Shown: piece by piece, positions 11,701 through 20,623 of the stretch
How the letters are laid out: each line of letters opens with the position of its first letter
How positions within the stretch are numbered: position 1 is the first letter of the stretch
Origin: Closterium sp. NIES-65
Lineage: Eukaryota > Streptophyta > Zygnematophyceae > Desmidiales > Closteriaceae
Reading direction: 5' to 3'
Assembly (NCBI GenBank): GCA_948144175.1
Contig: CANXME010002124.1
Location: 186,001-250,000 of the forward strand
DNA length: 64,000 bases
The notes under the pieces: model-generated
The model's database searches: none
What the model was told of the DNA's origin: nothing
The model's input: only the letters and a program-made list of their open reading frames with translations
Program-made: the position numbers and the translations under genes

Positions 11701-13186
11701 GTTCAACGGGGACCACTGTTACTACCTCGATTTCGTGACATCTGGAGTGGCGATCAAGGGAGGTGCCTGCATCAACACATACGATGGCATCAAAGTCAAC
11801 AATGGAAAATGGTATGCTTGCTGCTTTTCCTTTTCAACGTTCTAGTTCTCCACGTTCTAGTTCTCCTTACTTCTTTCCCTCTCCTGTGCCCTCCCCGCCC
11901 CTTCCCCCAACCCCCCTTGCCCATCTCCACCCTATCCTCCTCCTCCTCCTCCTCCTCCTACTTTTCTCCTCTTTATATTTTTTGGCCACCTCCAAGGGGT
12001 CTTACTTGTACCATTTTTTTTATCCCCCACTCCTCCGTTCAAACCTTCAGGAACAGGGCAGAGGATGTGATTATAAAGAAGGTTCCGGGGTCCCCGGGGT
12101 GGAGTGCGTGTCTGACTCCTCTGGTGCTCAACTGCAACAAGAACCCCGGCACGTACTGGGAGCTCATGAGGAAACAATACTACGATACGCCAGTCTTTAA
12201 AGAGGTAATTATGATCAATAGCCTGGGTCACATTGAGGCACGTACTGGGAGCTGATGAGAAAACAGTACTACGATACGCCGGTGTTCAAAGAGGAGAGGA
12301 GCGGTAGGTAAGGATCAAGAGGTAAGGATCATTGACCGCTACTGTAGCATCGAGGCAAGTTCTGGGAGCTCAAGATGAAACAGTACTACGATACACCGGT
12401 GTAGAGAGCGCCGGAGGAGTGAGAGTGGGGGTGGGAGTGAGAGTGAGGGTAGGATTGTGAGAGTGAGGATAGGTATAGATATTGCCAGTACCAACTGTGC
12501 ATTAAGCATTCCAAATATTCCTAAACTTTTTATGCAACTGACTTGCTTGATGTGAGGAGCGTTATGTGAGAAAACACATCCCCCCTTGCGCATAATAATA
12601 TGTTTCCGTCCCCTTGCACACCCAAACCTTCCCTTTCTCACTGTTGACCTACCCCCATATGCATGCCCCTTTCCAGAAATACCCTTTCTGGCCGGACGTT
12701 TGCGGACAAAAAACCGTCAACGGCAAGCCGTGCAACGTCAAGAGAAGAGGCACTCTGCCAGCCGAAAAAACCGGAGCATGCAGCGGCCTTCCTACTGAAA
12801 ACACCCTAAATGTCGTCTTGGTTGACACAGAAGGAAGGGACGTTGGGTACAAGTACTGCGAGGTTTTACCAGCTGTGGAGGAGGGACCACTGAATGACCA
12901 GCGACAGGTAAATATCACAAATATACCAGCTGCAAGGTTTTTGGATTACGCGAACGACGATCTGGGGGTGAACACGGGATCGTCGCTGTACAGCAGCATA
13001 AAAGATTTCAAGAGCTGCCCGAGAAAAGATGTGGGGCCGCGGCGGATCGACGACGCATTTTATTTTCTGAATTTCAACCGACCAGAGCCGGAGGTGCACA
13101 AGGTGGTGGTGGCGATGAGCATCAAGCACGTGCATGACACTGCTATCGTGAAGCTGAGTAAGCTGCCGAAAAAGAAAGGGAAGTAG
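8714..13186 (+). CDS. Secreted beta-helix-type protein, copy A (716 aa)
   Basis: Seven exons: 8714-8825, 9198-9614, 9787-10377, 10557-10787, 11676-11811, 12051-12204, 12677-13186. Every junction is GT/AG, and the phases sum to 717 codons including the stop. The N-terminus (basic start, then SLLVYLSVALALSHRALA) is a signal peptide. Next comes a Ser/Thr-rich acidic linker (exon 2), then repeated strand-rich segments such as ILELQRNLVISKGILF, NTPIVVHRGSVGVIVRNNYV and NCNKNPGTYWELM, the pattern of a right-handed parallel beta-helix (pectin-lyase-like fold). The C-terminal exon has several Cys and the ending KLPKKKGK. A cell-wall or extracellular polysaccharide role is inferred from secretion and fold only. 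Introns contain repeated pieces of exons 4, 5 and 6, listed separately; I excluded them because only this chain stays in frame. Confidence 0.72.
8905..9197 (+). repeat. Pyrimidine-rich intron 1 tract
   Basis: C/T-rich intron with repeated CCCGCCTCCTCTCTCC units ending in the acceptor CTCCACAG at 9197. It gives long spurious Pro/Ser open frames on both strands. Confidence 0.8.
10466..11335 (+). repeat. Exon echoes of beta-helix exon 4
   Basis: The 3' half of exon 4 with its donor (TGCATGCTCACGCAGATCGA onward, through ACTACTGCGTCCACTGGTTC and GTGAGT) is copied at about 10842-10960 and 11003-11125, and in shorter form at 11205-11240 and 11289-11335. A piece of mid exon 4 occurs before the exon at 10466-10505. 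The copies carry substitutions; the copy at 10842 is nearly identical. Confidence 0.85.
11255..11276. repeat. Palindrome GTTTTTGAGAATTCTCAAAAAC
   Basis: Perfect 22-bp palindrome located between two echoes of exon 4 (11205-11240 and 11289-11335). It belongs to the TTTTGAG-nnnn-CTCAAAA family. Confidence 0.9.
11409..11600 (+). repeat. Exon echoes of beta-helix exon 5 start
   Basis: The acceptor and first 50-60 bases of exon 5 (AG then ACAACACGGCGGAGTGCAA) occur at 11407-11462 and 11534-11600 before the full exon at 11676. Only the last copy continues into a complete exon with a donor. Confidence 0.85.
12238..12403 (+). repeat. Exon echoes of beta-helix exon 6 end
   Basis: The end of exon 6 (CTGGGAGCT..ATGA..AAACAGTACTACGATACGCC) is repeated at about 12240-12295 and 12358-12403 after the real exon. 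Copy B has the same behaviour with four or five repeats at about 33310-33580. Confidence 0.85.
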
Positions 13187-13189
13187 ACA

Positions 13190-14150
13190 AGAAAGCTTGT
13201 CCTGAAACAGAGTGTTAAGTAGAACCTCTGGTGGTGTAGATGAGAAAGCACTACATTGTCACATGTATTGTGAAGCTGTGTATTGTGAAGCTGTGTATCG
13301 TGAAGATGTGTATTGTGAAGATGTGTATTGTGAATCTGAGCAGTCTGCGGAAAAAGTAACAAGTCTAGACAAATTTCTCGGCTGACCTTTTTACTCCTGA
13401 TGGAAATCGCCTGGTGATGTGAAATGTTACGTTGTGGCAAGTGTCGGGTCGTGCTCATTTTTGGTTCAAGTCAGTACTTCCAATCCAGCGACAGTACTTA
13501 CCAATGGTATGCCCCATTTGTAGCCTTCCAAGGTGGGGATGAGTGATGAGCAGAAATGGATTGTGCTGATGAGTGAGACCCCTGCCATATGATCACTGCA
13601 GGACTGAATGAAAATGGGTCTAGCAGAAAATAACCTCTAAATTGATGTGCATAATGTGGTATTCGAAGGAAAATGGGAGTACTGACCATAATGTACGCAT
13701 CTGAAGCCATGTAGTGCACAAAGGCTGCTGATGTCAACTGCGATTGAGATTTATTCTTCCTTTGTTCATGTTAGACATTGAGAAAGCTTGCTTTCTGTTC
13801 TTGCAAAGGCAACGGGCTTCATTACAATTGCAGTAATACAACATTCTCGTCCAACTATGGATGGATTATACAGATATACAACTAGGGTGGGTGGGTGGGG
13901 AGTGGAACTGCAAAGTTCCGAAATGAAGTCGTGGGTGGAGGCCGAATGGCCTCCAACCCTCGTTATGTACTCGGCGAATTGTCATTCGCCGTTGCTTTGC
14001 TTCGTGACAGTCAGCTGCGCTTTCAAAATACGCATTTTTAGAAAGTGTTACACACTTTCAAAAAATTTCATGATTATTGCATTGCTGATGACACAGCAGA
14101 ATTGCACCAGACCAGATTTATGTTGTGTACTAAAAGAGCAAATAACCAAG
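13190..14150. other. Spacer between copies A and B
   Basis: Contains a short repeat of TATTGTGAAGATGTG (13265-13335), the 3' flank of copy A, and at 14035-14075 a hairpin in which TTTTTAGAAAGTGT pairs with ACACTTTCAAAAA. No gene recognised. Confidence 0.5.
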
Positions 14151-15267
14151 GAAGAAAAACTTCTGAAGCTCGGAATTCTACACTGTCCAGGCCGCTTACC
14201 TTTCTTTAGAGGGAGCAAACCAGCTGCAGCAGCAGAGACGGGCAGCACCCATGGAGGCAAATCATTGCCACCCGGTGACCCTGCTCCTGGTGCGCTTGCC
14301 ACTCCTACTACTGCTGCCGCTGCTCCTGCCCCTGCTTCGCCTGCTGCTCCTGCTGCCCCTGCAGCTGCTGCAGCGGATTCAGCTACGGCAGCTGCTACAG
14401 CGGGAGACTTGTGTCTGGAATAGTCTACGGGTGGGAAGTCCATGGGTGCATGCAAGTGGTGTAGTGTGGAGGGCATCTGACATGGCACTGGTAGTTGTGA
14501 AGTGCGGCGTGGGTGAGAGTTACATGCAGGGGGAAAAGTATGGTATGGATGGATGACATGTGGGAAAAATTAGGCGTGTGTGATGCATGGGGTGCATGTG
14601 GCGCATGGGGCGCTTGTTATGTATGTACAGCAAAGGGTGCGTGGGCAGCATGTGTGGCATGGGGTGCATGGGGGGCAGGTGATGCGTGGGGTGCATGGGC
14701 AGCATGTGCAGCATCGGGTGCACGTGGAGCAGGTGGCATGTGCAGCATGGGTTGCATTTGCAACATGGGTTGTATGGGGAGCATGGGGAGCAGGTGGCAT
14801 GTGCAGCAGGCTGACTCCCGAGTTCAGCTGATGTCGGATGGCCTGCAGCTGTGCCATCGCCTGCTGCACCTCCTGCTGCAACTGTTATCAGGCAGCCGGG
14901 AAAAGAAATGCAAACAGGAAAAGAGAGGAGAGAGGGAGGGGGAAAAACACATTTCAGTCACTGTACCATTGCACGTTGGCCGTTGCCTGCTGCATCTCCT
15001 GCTGCATCTCCTGCTGCAAGTCCAACAACAAAGCCCGAACAATTTTCAGTGGGAAAAGGGAAGAAGGAGAAGGGAGGGGAGCAGGGGCGCACACACGTTT
15101 CAGTCAGCATGGCACTGCAGCTCGACAGGGGGGGGAAATGGAAATGGGGGAGGGCAGTTTGGAAGGGCACAAACAAGCGCGTTACAATCAGTGTCGCATG
15201 CCAGCTGTACAGTCGCCCGCTGTAGCTCCTGCTGCAACTACAGCCCAACAACCGGGAAAAAAGTCTG

Positions 15268-15287
15268 GTTTTGAGGTGCCTCAAAAC
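15268..15287. repeat. Palindrome GTTTTGAGGTGCCTCAAAAC with about 85-bp flanking duplication
   Basis: The segment from GCGTTACAATCAGTGTCGCA through the CAGCCCAACA..CCGGG part occurs on both sides of the palindrome (starting about 15178 and 15291) with few mismatches. The centre GTGC is one base off perfect symmetry. Confidence 0.9.
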
Positions 15288-15532
15288 TAGGCGTTACAAT
15301 CAGTGTCGCATGCCAGCTGTACAGTCGCCCGCTGTAGCTCCTGCTGTAACTGCAGCCCAACAGCCGGGGAAACAAAAGGGAAAGGAAAAACAATTTGGCA
15401 CAGATGTGTTACCGTCAGTACACAAGAGCTTCGTGATCACGTGATCACCTGGGTCAAAGTGTACACTCCTGCTGGGGCTTCTGCTGGGGCTTCTGCTGCG
15501 GCTTCTGCTGGAGAAAAGGACGGGACATCACA

Positions 15533-15570
15533 CTTCTGAGTCGACTACGAGGCATTTGAGTCGACTCAAG
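15533..15570. repeat. Palindrome TTGAGTCGACTCAA at a tandem duplication junction
   Basis: TTGAGTCGACTCAA at 15556-15569, preceded by a second damaged half (CTTCTGAGTCGACTA). The unit GGGTCAAAGTGTACAC..CTTCTGCTGG..GAGAAAAGGA lies on both sides (from about 15453 and 15570). The second unit is again followed by CTTCTGAGTTGACTCAAAAG. Confidence 0.85.
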
Positions 15571-16503
15571 GGTCAAAGTGTACACTTCTGCTGGGGCTTC
15601 TGTTGGGGCTTCTGTTGGGGCTTCTGCTGGAGAAAAGGACATCACACTTCTGAGTTGACTCAAAAGAAACTGCCTGCTGCACTTGCAGCAGAAAGAAACA
15701 GGACGGAAACGCCACACCTGGGACAGTTCCGTAGTTAGTGAGCTTCTGGGTAATATTGCAGCGGCGTACCTCAGATCCGTACCTCAGATAGTTTGCGTCT
15801 GGTCCGCGAACGAACCGAATGTTGTTTGGGCAGCATGAAGGAATCCCATGGCCCGTCCCGTGAGGCGTCCAGCTGCCCGAGCTATCACGGGGACATCCTT
15901 GGGGCCTGACCGGGCAGCAACGCGAGAAACAGGAGACCCAGAAAAGGAAAATCAAGAAAAGGGAGAATGGAACGAAATTGTCGAACCGAGACGCCTCAAA
16001 AGGAGGCGAAGTGTGAGGATACAGCCTTGTTGGGGAAACAGAAGCAAATGCAGAGTACAGAATGGGTGGATTGAATGTGATGTTACGGACAGCTAGTCGA
16101 GGGGACAGGAGTGAGGAAGTTAGAGAGTGAGGGATTGGCGGCCGTCTAACCTGGGAATAAAGCACAAGACAGGGAAGGGGCGGCATGCTCTCTCAGAAGC
16201 TGGGAGAGGAGTGAGGGAGCTGATCGTCTAACCTGAGGCACAAGACAGGGAAGGGGCGGCATTCAATGTTCTCTCAAAAAGCGGCGAGAGGAGTAAGGGA
16301 GCGATCCTCTAAGCATAGGAGCAAGGGAGCAGCGAAGGAAGGGAGGAGAGTGGAGGGAGAATACGTGCGAGGGATGGGAAGGGACGGAGCACGGATAACT
16401 TTTCCCCGATTGTTTCTGGGATAAAGGGATGGGAGACGGAGCACGGAGAAGGGATGGGAAGGGAGTGGAACGAGTTACCAAATGCGACGATTCCCAGAAA
16501 GAC

Positions 16504-16631
16504 GAGAAGTCCAATCTCGCCATTCGATAGGCCAAGCATCGTCGCCAAACGAGGTGACTTTTGAGCCACTCAAAAGTCACCTCGAGAAGTCCAATCTCGC
16601 CATTCGATAGGCCAAGCATCGTCGCCAAACG
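16504..16631. repeat. Hairpin with 48-bp perfect flanking direct repeats
   Basis: The hairpin GAGGTGACTTTTGAG-CCA-CTCAAAAGTCACCTC at 16551-16583 separates two identical 48-bp copies (16504-16551 and 16584-16631) of the start of TatB exon 1. Copy A (around 4620-4665) has a single copy and no hairpin, so copy A is the empty site. Confidence 0.93.
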
Positions 16632-16952
16632 CTTGGCGAGGCGACTCTCTAATGTGAAATCGACCGCCCTCTGGAAGGAGATTACGTGAGGAAGGAAACG
16701 AGAATGCGGGTCGGTCGCAGGCTTGATATCGCAGATCGTCGCGTGCCGACGGTGAGCGCGTATCGCACTTCGACGCTTAGCGCGAAACTAAACTAGACCG
16801 TAGTTGTTTATGCTTAGAGTTGGGAATGGCTTGTGAGCGTGTTGAACCGAACAAGAACACGAAACGCCACGTGATCAATTCTTTCCCACAAAGCAGTCTC
16901 TACCACGCGGTTTCTGAGAGCAGTATCCAGATCGAGCTGCACATGATTCAAT

Positions 16953-17070
16953 ATCAGCCGTGAGTCACACACATAGCGAACTATTCTTTCGCCTTTTACT
17001 AAAGAATACCGTGTTTGTTTCTCATCAAGCGGCATACAATAATTTTTGGAGTGCCTTTTCGGAGGCACCA
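16953..17070 (+). ncRNA. U5: U5 spliceosomal snRNA, copy B
   Basis: Same elements as the copy-A gene: loop CTTTCGCCTTTTACTAAAG, stem TATTCTTT/AAAGAATA, Sm site AATTTTTGG at 17041-17049, and 3' hairpin GTGCCTTTTCGGAGGCAC. The outer stem has one changed base (GTGTTTGT for GTGTGTGT). About 70 bp upstream, TTCCCACAAAG (near 16884) resembles the plant snRNA upstream element RTCCCACATCG. It is as well conserved as a functional gene, and both copies are probably expressed. Confidence 0.9.
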
Positions 17071-17268
17071 CAAAGTAATGCTGAAATGGTATTCAAGTGG
17101 CAAACGCCAACCAAATGACACAAGATTGAGATGGAACAACAAGTGTTGTCAAATCAGGTTGAGTTGTGATGAACAATGAGTAAAACAATGGATAAGTGAA
17201 TAAATTCGCCTGCTTGTCTACATCACACCAACAGTAGCCCTGAATAGCATACTGAATAAACATACACA

Positions 17269-17493
17269 TCAGTTCGTCCTTTTACCAAGTCGAAAGTTAA
17301 CATCCTCCATTATCGCTCTATTCCTCGCCTGCACCTTTGCAGCTATGCCAGGCGTTGCTTCCAGCAACACATCACGGCCAGCAGCCATCACTGCCAGAGC
17401 CGCAGCAAAGCCTGCTATGTATCGGGCACTGCGGGCAGGCCAGTAATTTATGACTGCCCTGATCTCATCCCAGCTGGCTGGCTGATGAGACAT
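17269..17493 (-). CDS. Small single-span membrane protein, copy B
   Basis: 74 residues, MSHQPASWDEIRAV..., with the same hydrophobic core and the same C-terminus NFRLGKRTN as copy A. Differences are conservative (for example Arg to Trp near residue 18 and Tyr-Val to Tyr-Ile). An in-frame ATG 15 bases upstream (17508) is not shared with copy A, so I prefer the shared start. The intact frame inside an otherwise decaying copy argues for retained function. Family unknown. Confidence 0.7.
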   Translation of the reverse strand: MSHQPASWDEIRAVINYWPARSARYIAGFAAALAVMAAGRDVLLEATPGIAAKVQARNRAIMEDVNFRLGKRTN

Positions 17494-17589
17494 GTGAAAA
17501 GAACACAAGAAAGAGGACCCAGATTACACCTGCAGACACAAGAACGGTGACGGTGTATGATGGTTAGAAATCAATTGAGCTTCAGAAGG

Positions 17590-18290
17590 TGAGTACAGCA
17601 GTGGGGGGACAAGCAGAGGGTGAGAACAGCAGTGGGGGGAGAAGCAGAGGGAGAGAACAGGATTGGGGAGAGAAGCATAGGGTGACAGCAGCAGAGGGTG
17701 AGAACAACATAGGGTGAGAGAAACAGAGGGTGAGAGAAACAGAGGATGAGAGAAACAGAGGGTGAGAGAAATAGAGGGCGAGAGAAACAGAGGGTGAGAG
17801 AAACGGAGGATGAGAGAAACAGAGGGTGAGAGAAACAGAGGATGAGAGAAACAGAGGATGAGAGAAACGGAGGGTGAGGTCAGCAGGGGGTGAGAGCAAC
17901 AGAGGGTGAGAGAAACATAGGGTGAGCGAGACAGGGGGTGAGAGCAATAAAGGGTGAGTGAAAGAGGGGGTGAGATATACAGGGCATGAACGAAACATAG
18001 GGTGAGTGAAACAGGGGGTGAGCGAAACAGAGGGTGAAAGCAACAGAGGCCCAGAGGGTGAGAAAAACAGAAGGTGGGAGCAACAGAGGTGGGAGCAGCA
18101 GAGGGTGGGAGCAACAGAGGTGGGAGCAACAGAGGGTGGGAGCAACAGAGGGTGGGAGAAACAGAAGGTGGGAGCAACAGAAGGTGGGAGCAACAAAAGG
18201 TGAGAGAAACAGATTGTGAGAGAAACAGAAGGTTAGAGAAACAGAAGGTGAGAGAAACAGAGATTAGGGAAACAGAAGGTGAGAGTGGAT
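17590..18290. repeat. Polypurine minisatellite (GGTGAGAGAAACAGAG)n
   Basis: About 40 units of 14-16 bp, nearly all purine on the plus strand. Variant blocks (GGTGGGAGCAACAGAG) are at 18060-18190. Continuous purine bias continues to about 18560 as GGGGGCGAAGG-type repeats. Long frames here are artefacts. Confidence 0.9.
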
Positions 18291-20278
18291 TGGGGAACGC
18301 GAGGCCAGGAAGGAGAGAGTGTTGTCCGGGTGACCATGTGAGAGGAAAGACGCGAAGGGCGGTGGGGGAAGGGCGAGGGGGAGTTGGGGACGAAGGGCGG
18401 AAAGGGCGGTGGGGGCGAAGGAGGGGACGCGGGGTGGGGGCGAAGGGCAGTGAGGGAGGTGAGGGGGAAGGGCGGAAAGTGGGGTGTGGGCGAAGGCTGG
18501 GGAGGGGGTTTGGGGGCGAAGGGGCAGGGAGGGAGTTGGGGGCGAAGGCGTGAACAGTAAGTTGGCGAAGGAAGCAGTGGGCGGGGGCGAGCCTGGAAAA
18601 CTAAACAGAAAAGATTCTCGTATAAGAAGAATGGAGACAAAAACCAGAAAGAAACAAAAGAGCGCGGGGACGTGAAAAGGAACACAGCAGGAAAAAGCAA
18701 CATGCGCATAGAAACGACACATGCTGCGTCAGTCTCGGAATGGCGGAGGCCGAATCTGCTGCGGGTCGCACCTGACTGTTGGAGGGGCGCGGCGTTGAAA
18801 GATCTGGACAAAACAACTTCAATCTGTTTGCCGGAACAAGCAGAGAATTCGCCGTCTTTACTTTGTCGCCAAAACCAAGCGATCCATCTGTTGCTCGTTG
18901 CAAGACCTCAATTTGCGGAGAGGTTCGGAAACGAGCGAGAAAGCTAATACGGAGTTACGAAAGAATGCCACGGCTTAGTGTGAGAACGAACGGCAGAAGA
19001 AGCAAACAACGACTGGAGATAAGGTGCATCTGAGTCGTTCCGCCGTTCGTTCGTTCCGTGGCAGGGCGCCGCGCCCTAATTTTCCTGTGCTGCAAAACTG
19101 TTGTGACACTAACGATGGTAGAATACTCGTTATTACCTGCCAGTGTTGCGGCCTAAAACTATTCCTGAAATCCCGAAGGCACCGACGACACTAAAGAGGG
19201 TTTGAAGTTGACCAGAATTGTCTTTCAGACATCCTTCTGGTTGGGCGAAAGGAAATGTAAACGGTAACAGAGGCTTGGTGTCGCAAAATATGCAATTCCC
19301 CTGGAGATGCAACATCGCCTACGAGGTCTAGTGAATTCCTCATCAATTTCTCGTGACTCGTCGGTGTCGCTCGCACCACATCACGTTTCGCAACGTGGCG
19401 ATGGAGTTGCCATACAGTCTGCAGCACATCCCGCACAAAGGATGCATTTCGGGTTTTCAGCCTAGTGGGGAGAGGTACCTGGACCCCTCCGCTAAAAGGG
19501 CAGGGTTAGCGCTTTCTGCGCATGGTTTTCGCAAAAGGCTAGGCTAGGTGGGGAGGGTTATTGTTCAGGTTAGAGAGTCGAGCCCTCAATGAGCCACGTG
19601 TATCATCCTACGCTTGCTCGCTCACTGTACATCCCAACCACAGATTCCGCACTGCGCGCGCTTGTCTTTTCTACCGAACCCATCCCACGTTCCGGGTGGC
19701 ACGACGGGTCACTGTTCCCAAACCACTGTGGCCCTACCTTACGCGCCAATACTTGTTACAGCTTCACTGAAAACGCACAGAAACTCCGTCAAAGGACTTT
19801 CACGTCAAGGTTTGGCACACAGGAAAAGTGAAACACAATACAGAAAAAATCCGTTACGAGAGGTTGAATTGATTACGCATAGATTGAAAGTAGGGATATA
19901 AAATAAGAATGCCTAGGTCAGGTTTTCATATGCAAAACCTTGATTTGTGTTATTAAAACCTTGTCGGGTTTAGTATTGGATCAGTGACTATGTCGTATAT
20001 ATACATGACATCAAGTATAGAAATAAGTATATATGATAGATGTTTTTTTTAATGCTAAACAATTTATAGCTTTTCAGGTCTATGGTAAAATACATACAAC
20101 TACATATCTTCGTGAGGTCGAATCTGCATATCATTCTTTGGATACAATATAATTCGACATGCCGTTGCAATTTTTGGATCATCCTATCTTCCTACCAAAT
20201 GTGGCGAATGACAACAAACATGTACAGCTCGCTTAGAATAAAGTAAATGTTTGAATAGTAAAAAAATATGTATTGTTT

Positions 20279-20411
20279 TGTGAAAGAGAGAACGAGAATG
20301 GAAATGACTATGAACGAAGTGAGTACAAATAGGAAACCCTAATTGGGTTGTACCCCTTAATGGATACCCCACTATAGCCTACACAAATAAGTAAGCTATA
20401 ATGTTCTGACA
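20279..20411 (-). repeat. 3' LTR of copia element
   Basis: 133 bp, starting TGTGAAAGAGAG and ending TTCTGACA on the plus strand. It differs from the other LTR at one position (CTTAATGG versus CTTAAGGG). Confidence 0.95.
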
Positions 20412-20424
20412 CACCCCCATAGGC
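20412..20424 (-). other. Polypurine tract of copia element
   Basis: On the minus strand ATGGGGGTG lies immediately before the 3' LTR, the expected site for plus-strand DNA priming. Confidence 0.7.
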
Positions 20425-20623
20425 AAAGTGGGGGAGAACAAGGGGTCACAAGACCACTCAAGCAAAGCAAAGCAAAGCTCAAGGTGGATCACAAAGTCAC
20501 CACACATTCCGAGCACAAGTTCAAAGGCCAGAAGGCCAGTTCACATGCAAGATCATATATAGAGATATACAAGAGTCAAGCAAGCAAGAGCAGGAATATA
20601 TATAGGTGAAGGTACAAGCAAGG

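Larger units (their letters stand above)
2630..13190. repeat. Segmental tandem duplication, copy A
   Basis: Gene order TatB-like (-), U5 snRNA (+), small membrane protein (-), beta-helix protein (+) recurs in the same order and orientation at 14150-34420. Coding exons, the U5 gene and blocks of intergenic DNA align, while introns and minisatellites differ. Copy A keeps open frames in all protein genes, so it is the probable functional copy and the reference for insertions in copy B. Edges are approximate. Confidence 0.85.
14975..15700 (-). repeat. Echoes of TatB exon 3 start in copy B
   Basis: Segments reading CTGCTGCA(T)CTCCTGCTGCAA, i.e. the exon start LQQEVQQA on the minus strand, recur at about 14985-15022, 15195-15240 and 15310-15355, with GCTGGGGCTTCTGCTG variants at 15465-15520 and 15588-15635. 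Two palindromes (15268-15287 and 15553-15570) sit at the junctions of these duplications. Confidence 0.75.
14196..16631 (-). pseudogene. TatB-like gene, copy B (pseudogene)
   Basis: Exon 1 is present at about 16477-16539 (MLGLSNGEIGLLVFLGIVAFG) with a truncated duplicate ahead of it. Exon 2 (15784-15905) encodes GPKDVPVIARAAGRLTGRAM but has one extra base near its end relative to copy A, so the frame reaches TGA just before the donor. In exon 3 (about 14196-14881) the QQEVQQAMAQLQ part and the Ala/Gly part lie in different frames around an expanded His-type repeat. The intron between exons 2 and 3 is filled with degenerate copies of the exon-3 start. An expressed truncated product cannot be ruled out. 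Confidence 0.75.
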
